Shown piece by piece: positions 16,653-24,256 of a stretch of 32,601 bases of DNA. The position numbers and the translations under genes are program-made. Numbering within the stretch: position 1 is the first letter of the stretch; each line of letters opens with the position of its first letter. Under the pieces are notes generated by a model. That model was not told the DNA's origin. It searched no databases and worked only from the letters and a program-made list of their open reading frames with translations. Source of the stretch: Oscillospiraceae bacterium. Lineage in GTDB: Bacteria; Bacillota; Clostridia; Oscillospirales; CAG-272. Where the stretch lies: assembly GCA_015064315.1 (NCBI GenBank), contig SVSL01000018.1, positions 1-32,601 on the forward strand, in the 5' to 3' direction.

Positions 16653-17578
16653 TGGAAAAATTTTCTTTCCTGTCCTCAGATCAAAAAACCACCCTCGCGG
16701 CATATCGGGTAATTCCCGAAAAGCCCAAAGCCATGGTGCAAATTTCCCACGGAATGTGCGAATATTTTCTGCGCTACGAGGGCTTTGCCGAATTCTTGGC
16801 GGCGCACGGATTTTTGGTCTTTGGTCACGATCATTTAGGGCACGGAAGCAGTGCCAAAAGCGAGGATGATCTCGGCTTTACGGCAGAGGGCGGCGGAGCC
16901 GATCTTCTGGTGGAGGACGTGCTCGCGCTCTCTCAAAAAATGAAGAAAGAGCATCCCGCGCTTCCTCTGATCCTTTTTGGTCACAGCATGGGCTCCTTCA
17001 TTGCCCGTGAAGCGCTGGCAAGAAACGGCGCGCTTTATCACGCCGCCGTCATTTGCGGCACGGGAGGTCCCGATACTCCTGCGGCGGCAGGGAAGCTTTT
17101 GGCGTCACTTCTGATGAAAATCAAAGGGGAGCATCATCGCTCGAATTTGCTGAAAAAGATCGCCTTTTCCGGCTACAACAAAAAATTTGAAAAGAACTGC
17201 GATCCCAATGCCTGGCTGACGCGTGACGGGGCGGTGGTGGAAAAATACAATGCCGATCCCATGTGCGCCTACGTCTTCACGCTTCGCGCCTATCACGATC
17301 TGTTCACGCTGGTGGATTGGGTCTCCAAAAAGGATCACGCCGCGCGTCTTCCCCAATCGCTCCCCGTTCTGCTGGTGAGCGGAGAAGAAGATCCCGTTGG
17401 CGCGTGGGGACGCGGTGTGAAAAAAGTCTATGAACGCATGGAAACGGCGGGTGTGCGCAACGTTACGCTCAAGCTCTATCCCGCTATGCGGCACGAAATT
17501 CTCAACGAAATCGAAAAAGAACAAGTATGGAGCGATCTGTTAGCATGGATGGAACAATACTGCAAGTCATCGACCTGA
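16649..17578 (+). CDS. Alpha/beta hydrolase, monoacylglycerol lipase/lysophospholipase-like
   Basis: A 309-residue serine hydrolase of the alpha/beta fold with a Hydrolase_4-like arrangement. The nucleophile elbow GHSMG places Ser113, and the acid and base are likely Asp248 (SGEEDPVG) and His282 (AMRHEILNE). The oxyanion region SHGMCEY is at 33-39 and DHLGHGSS at 61-68. No signal peptide is seen, so it is probably cytoplasmic, acting on lipid or ester substrates. A second ATG directly follows the first (16652), so the true start is ambiguous by one codon. It overlaps hisS by four bases and ruvX by about 50 bases, indicating tight co-transcription. Confidence 0.9.
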   Translation: MMEKFSFLSSDQKTTLAAYRVIPEKPKAMVQISHGMCEYFLRYEGFAEFLAAHGFLVFGHDHLGHGSSAKSEDDLGFTAEGGGADLLVEDVLALSQKMKKEHPALPLILFGHSMGSFIAREALARNGALYHAAVICGTGGPDTPAAAGKLLASLLMKIKGEHHRSNLLKKIAFSGYNKKFEKNCDPNAWLTRDGAVVEKYNADPMCAYVFTLRAYHDLFTLVDWVSKKDHAARLPQSLPVLLVSGEEDPVGAWGRGVKKVYERMETAGVRNVTLKLYPAMRHEILNEIEKEQVWSDLLAWMEQYCKSST

Positions 17579-18009
17579 AAAATACCACGGGGCGCATCCT
17601 TGGGGTGGACTTTGGTGACACGCGCACAGGTGTGGCGGTGTCGGATATCAGCCGCTTTCTGGCTACGGGGATCGGATATATTTCCCCCGGCGGCATCGAA
17701 AAAACAGCCGACAAGCTTGCCGAAATCGCAAAAGAGCATCAAGTGGGGGCTATTGTTGTGGGGCTTCCCAAAAATATGGACGGCTCCGAAGGCTTCCGCG
17801 CCGAACGCTGCCGTGAATTTGCCCTGCTTCTGCACGAAAAACTGGAACAAAAAGTCCCCGTTGCCATGATCGACGAGCGCCTCACCACCATGAGCGCATC
17901 CCGCTACCTCAACGAAACCAACACCCGCGGCTCCAAGCGCAAAGGTGTCATCGACACCCTCTCCGCGCAAATCATTCTGCAAAACGCGCTTGATCGGTTG
18001 AAGTTTTAA
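17527..18009 (+). CDS. ruvX: Putative pre-16S rRNA nuclease / Holliday junction resolvase-like RuvX (YqgF)
   Basis: A 160-residue RNase H-fold protein of the YqgF/RuvX family, implicated in 16S rRNA 5'-end maturation and originally annotated as a Holliday junction resolvase. Catalytic acidic residues are visible: Asp28 in RILGVDFGDTRTG, Glu117 in MIDERLTTMSA, and Asp143 in GVIDTLSAQIIL. The core begins near residue 23, so the N-terminus is about 20 residues longer than usual. Starts at 17527 or 17545 are both inside the end of the preceding hydrolase gene; the ribosome binding site is weak for each (GGAG at 17529 would serve 17545). The overlap suggests translational coupling. A family A repeat starts at the base after the stop codon. 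Confidence 0.92.
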   Translation: MERSVSMDGTILQVIDLKNTTGRILGVDFGDTRTGVAVSDISRFLATGIGYISPGGIEKTADKLAEIAKEHQVGAIVVGLPKNMDGSEGFRAERCREFALLLHEKLEQKVPVAMIDERLTTMSASRYLNETNTRGSKRKGVIDTLSAQIILQNALDRLKF

Positions 18010-18255
18010 CGGAGGGGGATTTCGCCCGTTGCAACGGGCGACCAACGCCACGCGGCGTTGGATCCGCGCCACCTTTTTGAAAAAAGGTGGACGAAAAACT
18101 TTTCACAGAAAAGTTTTTTGATAGGTTAGATGAAATTGGGGAAGTCTTAGTCCCTACCGTCAGCTATCCCTGCCGTGATTTGTTAGGGAATGTATAGACG
18201 GAAGAAGAGCTCCCGCGAGCATTTTGGGACCGCTACCCAAAATGCTCACCGATAT
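18010..18255 (+). repeat. Family A element, type I, copy 4 (intact reference copy)
   Basis: All hairpins are intact: CGCCCGTTGCAACGGGCG (18023-18040), CCAACGCC/GGCGTTGG (18042-18061), CCACCTTTTT/AAAAAGGTGG (18069-18090), AAAACTTTTC-ACA-GAAAAGTTTT (18095-18117), a CCGTC ... TCCCT ... AGGGA ... GACGG nested stem in the middle segment, and GCATTTTGGG/CCCAAAATGC (18219-18245). Confidence 0.75.
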
Positions 18256-18551
18256 TAGTGAAAGAATAGGAATGAACGAATGCGAACATCCCGTCTATGT
18301 GTCACCCTGAGCGGAGAAAAATATCCGGTGGATGTTTTTCGTAGTCGAACCCGACCACAGGGAGGGCGACGTGCGTAGCACGACGGGGTCTCCTAACGAT
18401 TTTCCATATCCCCTGCGCGGAGAAAAAACGCACGTTCGGCGTGTCAATGCGGTTTGAATTTTTTCCTGTAGGGACCGGCGTCCTCGACGCCCCGAAAACG
18501 ATGGAATTTCCGCTCCGTATCGATGTGTTGATGCGGTTTGAATTTTTTGCC

Positions 18552-18679
18552 TGTAGGGACCGGCGTCCTCGACGGTCCGAGAAGAAAAAGCGTTTGCTTT
18601 GCGTGTGGCTACATACCAATAGCCGTTTAAAAAGCAAAATTTGTTGCTTTCCGGACAGTCGAGGACGCCTGTCCCTACA
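18552..18679. repeat. Family B element, copy 6
   Basis: 128 bp. The left stem is GGACCG/CGGTCC. The right stem is GGACAG/CTGTCC, a paired change relative to GGACCG/CGGTCC that keeps complementarity. The interior orientation is as in the 270 copy and opposite to the 8940 copy. Confidence 0.78.
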
Positions 18680-18849
18680 AGGTTTGATGGAAATCGAATA
18701 AAAGAGCGTAGCCGCAAAATTCACGGTTACATCCATCGTTGATCGTAGGGACGACCATTGGTCGTCCGTTTTAAAAAACATCAAATCCGTACGGGCGGGC
18801 GCTTCGTGAAGCGCCCCTACGGGTTTGCGCGTAATTTATCGTTTTCCGT

Positions 18850-19117
18850 GTCACCGAAAACTAACTTCATGGAGCATTTTGGGTAGCGGTCCCAAAATGC
18901 TATCGGCAGTATCTTTCCGTCTGTCATAGAAACTAACAGAAACCAGTAACCCAACTAACGACAGAGGCAGAGCACCAAAACCAATAAAAAACTTTTCTGT
19001 GAAAAGTTTTCGTCCACCTTTTCCAAAAGGTGGCGCGGATCCAACGCCGCGTAGCGTTGGTCGTCGTCCGCAGACGACGAAATCCCCCCGCGCCCTCCGC
19101 AGAGCGCGAAACTCCCC
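18850..19117 (-). repeat. Family A element, type II, inverted, copy 5
   Basis: Minus-strand first hairpin CGTCGTC/GACGACG, the type II middle segment with CTCTGCCTCTGTCGTTAG, and last stem GCATTTTGGG/CCCAAAATGC. It ends just before the ribosome binding site of the radical SAM gene. Confidence 0.72.
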
Positions 19118-19138
19118 CAAGAAAGGAAAGGAGTAAAG

Positions 19139-20095
19139 ATGACACAGGCTGAGAAAAATCCTTTTCTTTACAGCGATACCAATAAGCGGTATCACACTTA
19201 CACGTATTATTTAAAAAAGCAATTTGGCGGGAAATGCGCCAAGCTTCCCATTGACGCAGGACTGACTTGTCCCAACATCGACGGAGGATGCTCCACGGGC
19301 GGATGCATATATTGCTCGGGGAGAGGGAGCGGAGATTTTGCTTTGACGGATAGCCGATCGGTCAAGGAGCAGATTCGGGAGCAGAAGATGATTCTTTCTA
19401 AAAAATGGGACACGTCGAGGTGCATCGCGTATTTTCAGGCGCACTCTAACACGTACGCGCCCCTTTCGGTGCTAAGGCCTCTGTACGAGGAGGCGCTGGC
19501 AGAGGAGGGAATTGTGGGCATCAATATCGCCACCCGTGCCGACTGTCTTGCGGATGACGTTGTGGAATATCTTGCGGAGCTTGCCGAGCGAACCGTGCTT
19601 ACCGTGGAGCTTGGTCTGCAAAGCGTTCACGATTCCACCGCAAGGCTGATCAATCGAGGTCATTCTTTTGCGGATTTTTGCAAGGGATATGAAAAGTTAC
19701 GCAAGGCAAGCCCAAAGATCCGCATTGGCGTGCATCTGATTTTCGGGCTTCCCGAGGAAAGCCATGCGGATATGATGGAAAGCGTGAGGCGGGTTGCCTC
19801 TCTCCATCCCAACGAGGTCAAGCTTCACTTGTTGCATATTTTGAAAAATACCCGTCTTGCCGAAATATTCGAGGCAGGCGGTTACAAGCCTCTGGAAAGA
19901 GAGGAATATATCACGCTCGTTGCCAACGCGCTGGAGCTTCTTGCGCCCGATACCGTTATAGGGCGGCTCACGGGAGACGGCAAGGCAGAGGATCTTGTCG
20001 CGCCCCTTTGGAGCCGAGACAAAAAGAGCGTTTTGAATGACGTTGACAAGCTTCTTTATCAGAGAAATTCTTATCAGGGAATCAAGAGGAACTAA
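19139..20095 (+). CDS. Radical SAM protein, TIGR01212 (YhcC/YtqA-like) family
   Basis: A 318-residue radical SAM protein. The N-terminal YLKKQFGGKCAKLPIDAGLT and the cluster-binding CPNIDGGCSTGGCIYCS (C44, C56, C59; extra C51) are characteristic of the TIGR01212/YhcC group, relatives of the Elp3 radical SAM domain. Further support is YFQAHSNTYAPLSVL, VELGLQSVHDSTARLINRGH and GVHLIFGLPEE. The biochemical role of the family is not established to my knowledge. The start at 19139 is supported by GGAAAGGAG about seven bases upstream. The next gene starts three bases after its stop, so they share a transcript. Confidence 0.92.
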   Translation: MTQAEKNPFLYSDTNKRYHTYTYYLKKQFGGKCAKLPIDAGLTCPNIDGGCSTGGCIYCSGRGSGDFALTDSRSVKEQIREQKMILSKKWDTSRCIAYFQAHSNTYAPLSVLRPLYEEALAEEGIVGINIATRADCLADDVVEYLAELAERTVLTVELGLQSVHDSTARLINRGHSFADFCKGYEKLRKASPKIRIGVHLIFGLPEESHADMMESVRRVASLHPNEVKLHLLHILKNTRLAEIFEAGGYKPLEREEYITLVANALELLAPDTVIGRLTGDGKAEDLVAPLWSRDKKSVLNDVDKLLYQRNSYQGIKRN

Positions 20096-20098
20096 AAA

Positions 20099-21718
20099 AT
20101 GATCGGTGTTTCTTTGGCGTACGATTGGCTCGCAGGCAGAGAGGGTCTGCTTGGCGACGTGAATACAGTATTAAAGAATCTGAGGGAGCTGGGCGTGGAC
20201 AGCATCGAGCTTCGCACCGTATTTTTGCGCCACGATCCTCTCGAGGTGCTTCGGGTTGCCGAGATGCTTTGGAAAAACGGATTTCAGATCACCGTACACG
20301 CCAAAGCGCATTCCCGCGAGACAGCGATCGAGGAGGTTTTTTCTCCTATTTCCGAGGTGCTGAAAAATTTGAGGCAAGAAAAACTCACCGTGGTGATCCA
20401 TCCCGTGAGGGGGGACAACGCCGCCATGCTGTGCGAGCTTGCCGATTACAGAGACGCCCACGGCTATCCCGTAACCGTCGCGCTGGAAAACAACCGCCTC
20501 CTTCCCGACAAAAGCGAGGGGGATTGCGCGGCGACGGTGCTGGATGCCGTTATCGCGGCAAACCGCAAAAACGTGGGCATCTGCTTTGATATGGGGCATT
20601 ACGCTTATTATTGGAAAAAGAACCGCGTGGGCGAGGATTTTCAGCTTCCCCCAAAGGAATTTATCAGCCGCGTGGTGCATACCCATATTCACGCTTTAAA
20701 CGGACTCAAAACCCATTTTCCGTTGGGAAGCTATGAGCTTCCTTTGCAGGAAATTTTCGAAAGGCTTTCTTACAAATACTTTGGCGTTTACAATTTGGAA
20801 TTGGATTTTCCAAGATTCAAGGATGAGGTTTCCAATCTTTACGCCGCCCTTTCCCGTTCGGTGGAATATTTGAAAGAAGCACTGCCGCAATGCGCCCGCG
20901 TTTACCGCGAGATCCAAAAGCATTTTGACGGCAATTTTGAAAATTCCCGTTCGATTTTGAAAAAAAACAAGGGGTGCTGCTGCTCGCTTTTGGGCGCGTC
21001 CTCTTATTTGTTCAACACCAACGGCTACCGCTGGTGCATGGACCCCTCCTTCCGCCACGCTTACGAGCTTGCAAAAGCACCGCACGGGGTAGAGGAATCG
21101 CTCAAGGATCTGGAGCTGATCCTCATCACCCATTCTCATGCCGATCATTTTGAAGAAGCAACGGTGCGTCAGCTGGCAAACAACGACACAAAATGGGTCC
21201 TTCCCGATTTTATGAAAGAAAAAGCGATTTCCTATGGAATATCTCCCGAGAAGATGATCCTTGTAAAAGCAGGAGATACTCTGAACGCAGGACCCTTGAC
21301 GATCCGCGTGTTTGAAGGACGGCATTTTCGTCCCGACACGGGGAAAGGAACGAGGGCGTACGGATATTACGTAACCGCCAAAAACGCGCCGTCCGTGGTT
21401 TTCCCCTCGGACGTGCGGGATTATTCCGTCAAGAACCTTCCCGAGCTGCCCCAAGCCGATTATTGCTTTGCCCACGTTTGGATGGGCGACCGAAGCGACC
21501 TTGCAGACTTTGGAGAGTATCCAAAACAGGTTGCGGAATATATGCTGAATTTTTCCAAGAAAAATCTGATTTTTGCCCATCTGTACGAAAACGGACGCAA
21601 GGATTCTCAAATGTGGACAAAATCACACGCTTGCCTGTTGGAAAAAGCTGCAAAAGAAAATTACCCCGAAATCAAAACGGTGATCCCAAAAATAGGTGAA
21701 ATCTTGAAACTGATGTGA
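20099..21718 (+). CDS. Two-domain protein: sugar-phosphate isomerase/epimerase-like TIM barrel fused to a metallo-beta-lactamase-fold hydrolase
   Basis: A 539-residue protein with two recognisable metal-dependent domains. Residues 1-265 resemble an AP-endonuclease-2/xylose isomerase-like TIM barrel, with likely metal ligands Glu130 (VALENN), Asp164 and His167 (CFDMGH), His194/196/198 (HTHIHALNG) and Glu234 (LELDFP). Residues 290-539 resemble a UlaG-type metallo-beta-lactamase fold, with THSHADH (His345, His347, Asp349, His350), His409 (EGRHF) and Asp438 (FPSDVRD). The linker at 265-292 shows no stop or frameshift, so this is a true fusion in the sequence. A sugar or sugar-phosphate substrate is a reasonable guess, since UlaG opens a lactone and the barrel family isomerises sugars. 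AAGAGGA (20084-20090) precedes the start; cotranscribed with the radical SAM gene. Confidence 0.82.
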   Translation: MIGVSLAYDWLAGREGLLGDVNTVLKNLRELGVDSIELRTVFLRHDPLEVLRVAEMLWKNGFQITVHAKAHSRETAIEEVFSPISEVLKNLRQEKLTVVIHPVRGDNAAMLCELADYRDAHGYPVTVALENNRLLPDKSEGDCAATVLDAVIAANRKNVGICFDMGHYAYYWKKNRVGEDFQLPPKEFISRVVHTHIHALNGLKTHFPLGSYELPLQEIFERLSYKYFGVYNLELDFPRFKDEVSNLYAALSRSVEYLKEALPQCARVYREIQKHFDGNFENSRSILKKNKGCCCSLLGASSYLFNTNGYRWCMDPSFRHAYELAKAPHGVEESLKDLELILITHSHADHFEEATVRQLANNDTKWVLPDFMKEKAISYGISPEKMILVKAGDTLNAGPLTIRVFEGRHFRPDTGKGTRAYGYYVTAKNAPSVVFPSDVRDYSVKNLPELPQADYCFAHVWMGDRSDLADFGEYPKQVAEYMLNFSKKNLIFAHLYENGRKDSQMWTKSHACLLEKAAKENYPEIKTVIPKIGEILKLM

Positions 21719-21965
21719 AGGGGTTTCGCCCGTTGCGACGGGCGACCGGGGCTCTGCCCCTGGACCCCGCAACCTTTTTGAAAAAAGGTTGATCAAAAAC
21801 TTTTCACAGAAAAGTTTTTTGATAGGATAGAGAAAAAGGGGACGCATTAGTCCCTATCGTCAGACACTCCTGCCGTAATTTATTAGGGAAGGAATAGACG
21901 GAAGAAGGGCTCCCGCAAGCATTTTGGGACCACTACCCAAAATGCTCACCGATGTTAGTTGAAGA
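21719..21965 (+). repeat. Family A element, type I, copy 6 (hybrid with family F features)
   Basis: First stem CGCCCGTTGCGACGGGCG. The second hairpin is CGGGGCTCTGCCCCTG instead of the CCAACGCC type, followed by ACCCCGCAACC and AACCTTTTT/AAAAAGGTT. Those features are shared with family F, linking the two families. Last stem GCATTTTGGG/CCCAAAATGC. Confidence 0.7.
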
Positions 21966-22003
21966 AGGTGTAGAGGCGTGTTGATGTGGTTAAACATTTT
22001 GCC

Positions 22004-22131
22004 TGTAGGGGGCGACGTCCTCGACGCCCCGGAAACGAAAGAATTTTTAATTTGCAGCCGGCTATGATTGGTAGCCACATAAAAAGCAAAATTTGTTACT
22101 TCTCGGGGCGTCGAGGACGCCGGTCCCTACA
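22004..22131. repeat. Family B element, copy 7, with one chimeric end hairpin
   Basis: 128 bp. Left stem GGGGCG/CGCCCC. The right hairpin (22105-22127) has left arm GGGGCG but right arm CGGTCC, the mismatched halves of two stem types. The interior is the reverse complement arrangement of the 8940 copy. Confidence 0.75.
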
Positions 22132-22235
22132 AGGTTTGAGGAAAATCGAATAAAAGAGCGCAGCCGGATCATTCCCGATTTCATCTATCCTTGAATCGCC
22201 CCTATGGGTTTGCGCGTAATTTATCATTTTCGTGT

Positions 22236-22496
22236 CACCGAAAACTAACTTCATGGAGCGGGCAGGGTTGGTGGTCCCTGACCGCTATCGGCAGTACCTT
22301 CCCGTCCGTTCGAAAAACCGACAAAAAACAGTCACCCAACAAACGACAGAGGCACCGCACCTCCAAAAAAGCAAAAAACTTTTCTGTGAAAAGTTTTCGT
22401 CCACCTTTTTCAAAAGGTGGCGAGGTCAAGGGCGAGGAGCCCTTGGCGCCCTCCGCAGAGGGCGAAATCCCCCTTTGCAGAACGCGAAACACCCAA
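22236..22496 (-). repeat. Family A element, type II, inverted, copy 7
   Basis: Minus-strand first hairpin CGCCCTC-TGC-GGAGGGCG, second hairpin based on CAAGGGCTC/GAGCCCTTG-like arms, last stem AGCGGtCAGGG/CCCTGcCCGCT. Almost every stem differs from the other A copies while the spacing and the type II middle segment are kept. Confidence 0.7.
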
Positions 22497-22512
22497 AAAG
22501 AAAGGAACAATT

Positions 22513-23223
22513 ATGTCAACTCGCAGAACCATTCGAATCATGAGCATAGTCATCAAGGCGATGCTGTCGCTGTTTGTATTTTCGGTATGCGCTTTAATCA
22601 TTTGGCGCGTCTTTTTCTCAACGAAGGAGCCGGAGAGCATCAAGGATTTATACGTCAACGAGGAGCTTGCCGAGGCGTACGCGGAGCACGGAGACGATTT
22701 GGTGCTGAAGTATCAGAACCAGTTTTCCATGACGTATTCGAAGGACAACGCGGGATATTTTGGCATTTCGAGGTACGTGATCATTCCCCAGGCGAACCAG
22801 ATCCAGATCGTTTTGCGGTACAATGACAAGACGTTAAAGCATCTCAAGGAGGACTTTGATCTGGACGAGCTTCCCGAAAAGGGAGAGGAGCTGTTGGATT
22901 TGACGTTGCGTCAGATCATCGACCTCACCCCCGACGACACCACCGATAACGAGGATCTTTCCAAGCTTGCCATTCTTCGCCACAAGCCTTCCAAGGTGAT
23001 CACCGACACCACCGCGCTTTATACCTACCATCGCATTGTGTTCGACGGCGTGGAGATCGACGAGGATGACGTAAGCAGCATCATGCTGGACATTTACTAT
23101 GAGGACGCGGTCAATTATGAGGAGAGCGCGTACGGAGCACTTCTCATTTACGATAACACCGCCCCTTGGTTTGAATACAAGCTGACCGCCGCCGATAAGA
23201 AGGCGCTGAAGGATTTCGACTGA
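22513..23223 (+). CDS. Single-pass membrane-anchored protein of unknown function
   Basis: A 236-residue protein I do not recognise. Residues 1-8 are basic (MSTRRTIR), residues 9-31 form one hydrophobic segment (MSIVIKAMLSLFVFSVCALI), and the rest is hydrophilic, acidic and probably extracytoplasmic, with many Asp/Glu around 110-150 and 180-205. It reads as an N-in, C-out anchored domain. The start at 22513 has AAAGGA eight bases upstream; longer in-frame reading is only repeat sequence. It heads the closely spaced set with the SGNH hydrolase (33 bp on). Codon use is normal and the frame is clean. Confidence 0.75.
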   Translation: MSTRRTIRIMSIVIKAMLSLFVFSVCALIIWRVFFSTKEPESIKDLYVNEELAEAYAEHGDDLVLKYQNQFSMTYSKDNAGYFGISRYVIIPQANQIQIVLRYNDKTLKHLKEDFDLDELPEKGEELLDLTLRQIIDLTPDDTTDNEDLSKLAILRHKPSKVITDTTALYTYHRIVFDGVEIDEDDVSSIMLDIYYEDAVNYEESAYGALLIYDNTAPWFEYKLTAADKKALKDFD

Positions 23224-23256
23224 AAAATTCACATCACGCTGAAAGGAGAACAGACC

Positions 23257-24252
23257 ATGAATCTTTCTTACAATCACACAAGCATCCGCCTCACGGGCAG
23301 ATGGGATACCCGCGATTCCCGCGTCGCAACGGCAACGGCAACCGGCTCTTATATCGAATTTGCCTTTGAGGGAAAAATGGCGGTGGCGCGCTTTGACGTG
23401 CTGACCAACGCTTATCCCCGTCTCCATCTTTGGATCTCTTTGGACGGCGGCGATATGTTCTCCGCTCCCATTGATTCCCACCTTCGCATCATCGCCAAGG
23501 AGGATGGAAAGCACGTCTGCCGCATCATTTACAAGGGCGGAACCGAGCAGGATCGCCGTTGGTACCAGCCTTTAACGGGAAAGGTGTCTTTCATTGGCGT
23601 GCAGGTGGAAAAAACCGCCGAGCTTCCTGCCGATGAAAGAAAGACCATCGAATTTGTAGGCGACTCGATTACCGAGGGCGTTCTCATTGACGTGGATTTT
23701 TATGACAGGGATACCGATTTTATTTCTTCCAAGGATCAGGACAACCGCTGCTACCAGGACGACGTTTGCGCCACTTACGCATGGCAAACCGCAGAGGCAC
23801 TGAATCTGCGCCCCATCTTCATGGGCTACGGTGCCGTTGGCGTTACCAAAGCGGGCTGCGGAAAGGTTCCCCCTGCCACCGAGGCATACCCTTATAATTT
23901 CGACGGCTCCCCCATCACGCGGGAGCAGCCCGATTACATTCTCATCAACCACGGCGCCAACGACAGACCCAAGCCCGTGGAGGAATATTTGGAACAATAC
24001 GCCGCGCTGTTGGACGTGATCCGTTCCATGAACCCCCATTCCACTCTGATCTCTCTGTCGCCGTTTTGCGGCGCGTTCCACGAGGAGCTGGGAAGGATGA
24101 TCACGGAATACAACCAAAAGAACGGCTGCAACGTGCATTTCATCGATTCCAACGGATGGATTCCTCTGTCTCCTTTGCATCCTCTGCGCGACGGACACAC
24201 CACCGTTGCTAAAAATCTGATTCCGATTTTGAAGAAAATAATAGAGGATTAA
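23257..24252 (+). CDS. SGNH/GDSL-family esterase with N-terminal beta domain (CE2-like)
   Basis: A 331-residue hydrolase. Residues ~1-125 look like a beta-sandwich (YIEFAFEGKMAVARFDV), as in carbohydrate esterase family 2 deacetylases, and the SGNH domain follows. Block I EFVGDSITEG gives Ser137, block III HGAND gives Asn235, and the C-terminal HPLRDGHTT gives Asp312 and His314. It would remove acetyl or acyl groups from carbohydrate. No signal peptide is seen, so the substrate should be intracellular, perhaps imported oligosaccharide. AAAGGAG (23241-23247) precedes the start. The EEP-family gene begins four bases after its stop. Confidence 0.87.
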   Translation: MNLSYNHTSIRLTGRWDTRDSRVATATATGSYIEFAFEGKMAVARFDVLTNAYPRLHLWISLDGGDMFSAPIDSHLRIIAKEDGKHVCRIIYKGGTEQDRRWYQPLTGKVSFIGVQVEKTAELPADERKTIEFVGDSITEGVLIDVDFYDRDTDFISSKDQDNRCYQDDVCATYAWQTAEALNLRPIFMGYGAVGVTKAGCGKVPPATEAYPYNFDGSPITREQPDYILINHGANDRPKPVEEYLEQYAALLDVIRSMNPHSTLISLSPFCGAFHEELGRMITEYNQKNGCNVHFIDSNGWIPLSPLHPLRDGHTTVAKNLIPILKKIIED

Positions 24253-24256
24253 AACG

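Larger units (their letters stand above)
18010..19117. repeat. Composite repeat island 2 (A-I, B, C, inverted A-II)
   Basis: A 1.1-kb gene-free block between ruvX and the radical SAM gene. Left A-I element 18010-18255; then a stretch beginning GTCACCCTGAGCGGAG, with a hairpin-like AAAAATATCCGG/TGGATGTTTTT and CGTGCGTAGCACG; a lone B-end hairpin with mismatched arms (18471-18493); a B element (18552-18679); C-type palindromes GGACGACCATTGGTCGTCC (18749-18767) and a GCGCTTC/GAAGCGC one near 18800-18820; and an inverted A-II element (18850-19117). No gene is visible. Confidence 0.8.
21719..22496. repeat. Composite repeat island 3 (A-I, B, inverted A-II)
   Basis: The shortest composite, about 0.78 kb. 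It starts immediately after the stop codon at 21718 and ends just before the ribosome binding site of the next gene. Components: A-I (21719-21965), B (22004-22131), a C remnant (about 22195-22210), inverted A-II (22236-22496). An open frame of about 210 codons at 22191-22826 runs through it and into the next gene in another frame; it is not a gene. Confidence 0.8.

Noticed and set aside
22191..22826. A 211-codon open frame across composite island 3
   Set aside because: It reads through family A repeat and then out of frame through the start of the membrane-anchored gene; no ribosome binding site or protein features.
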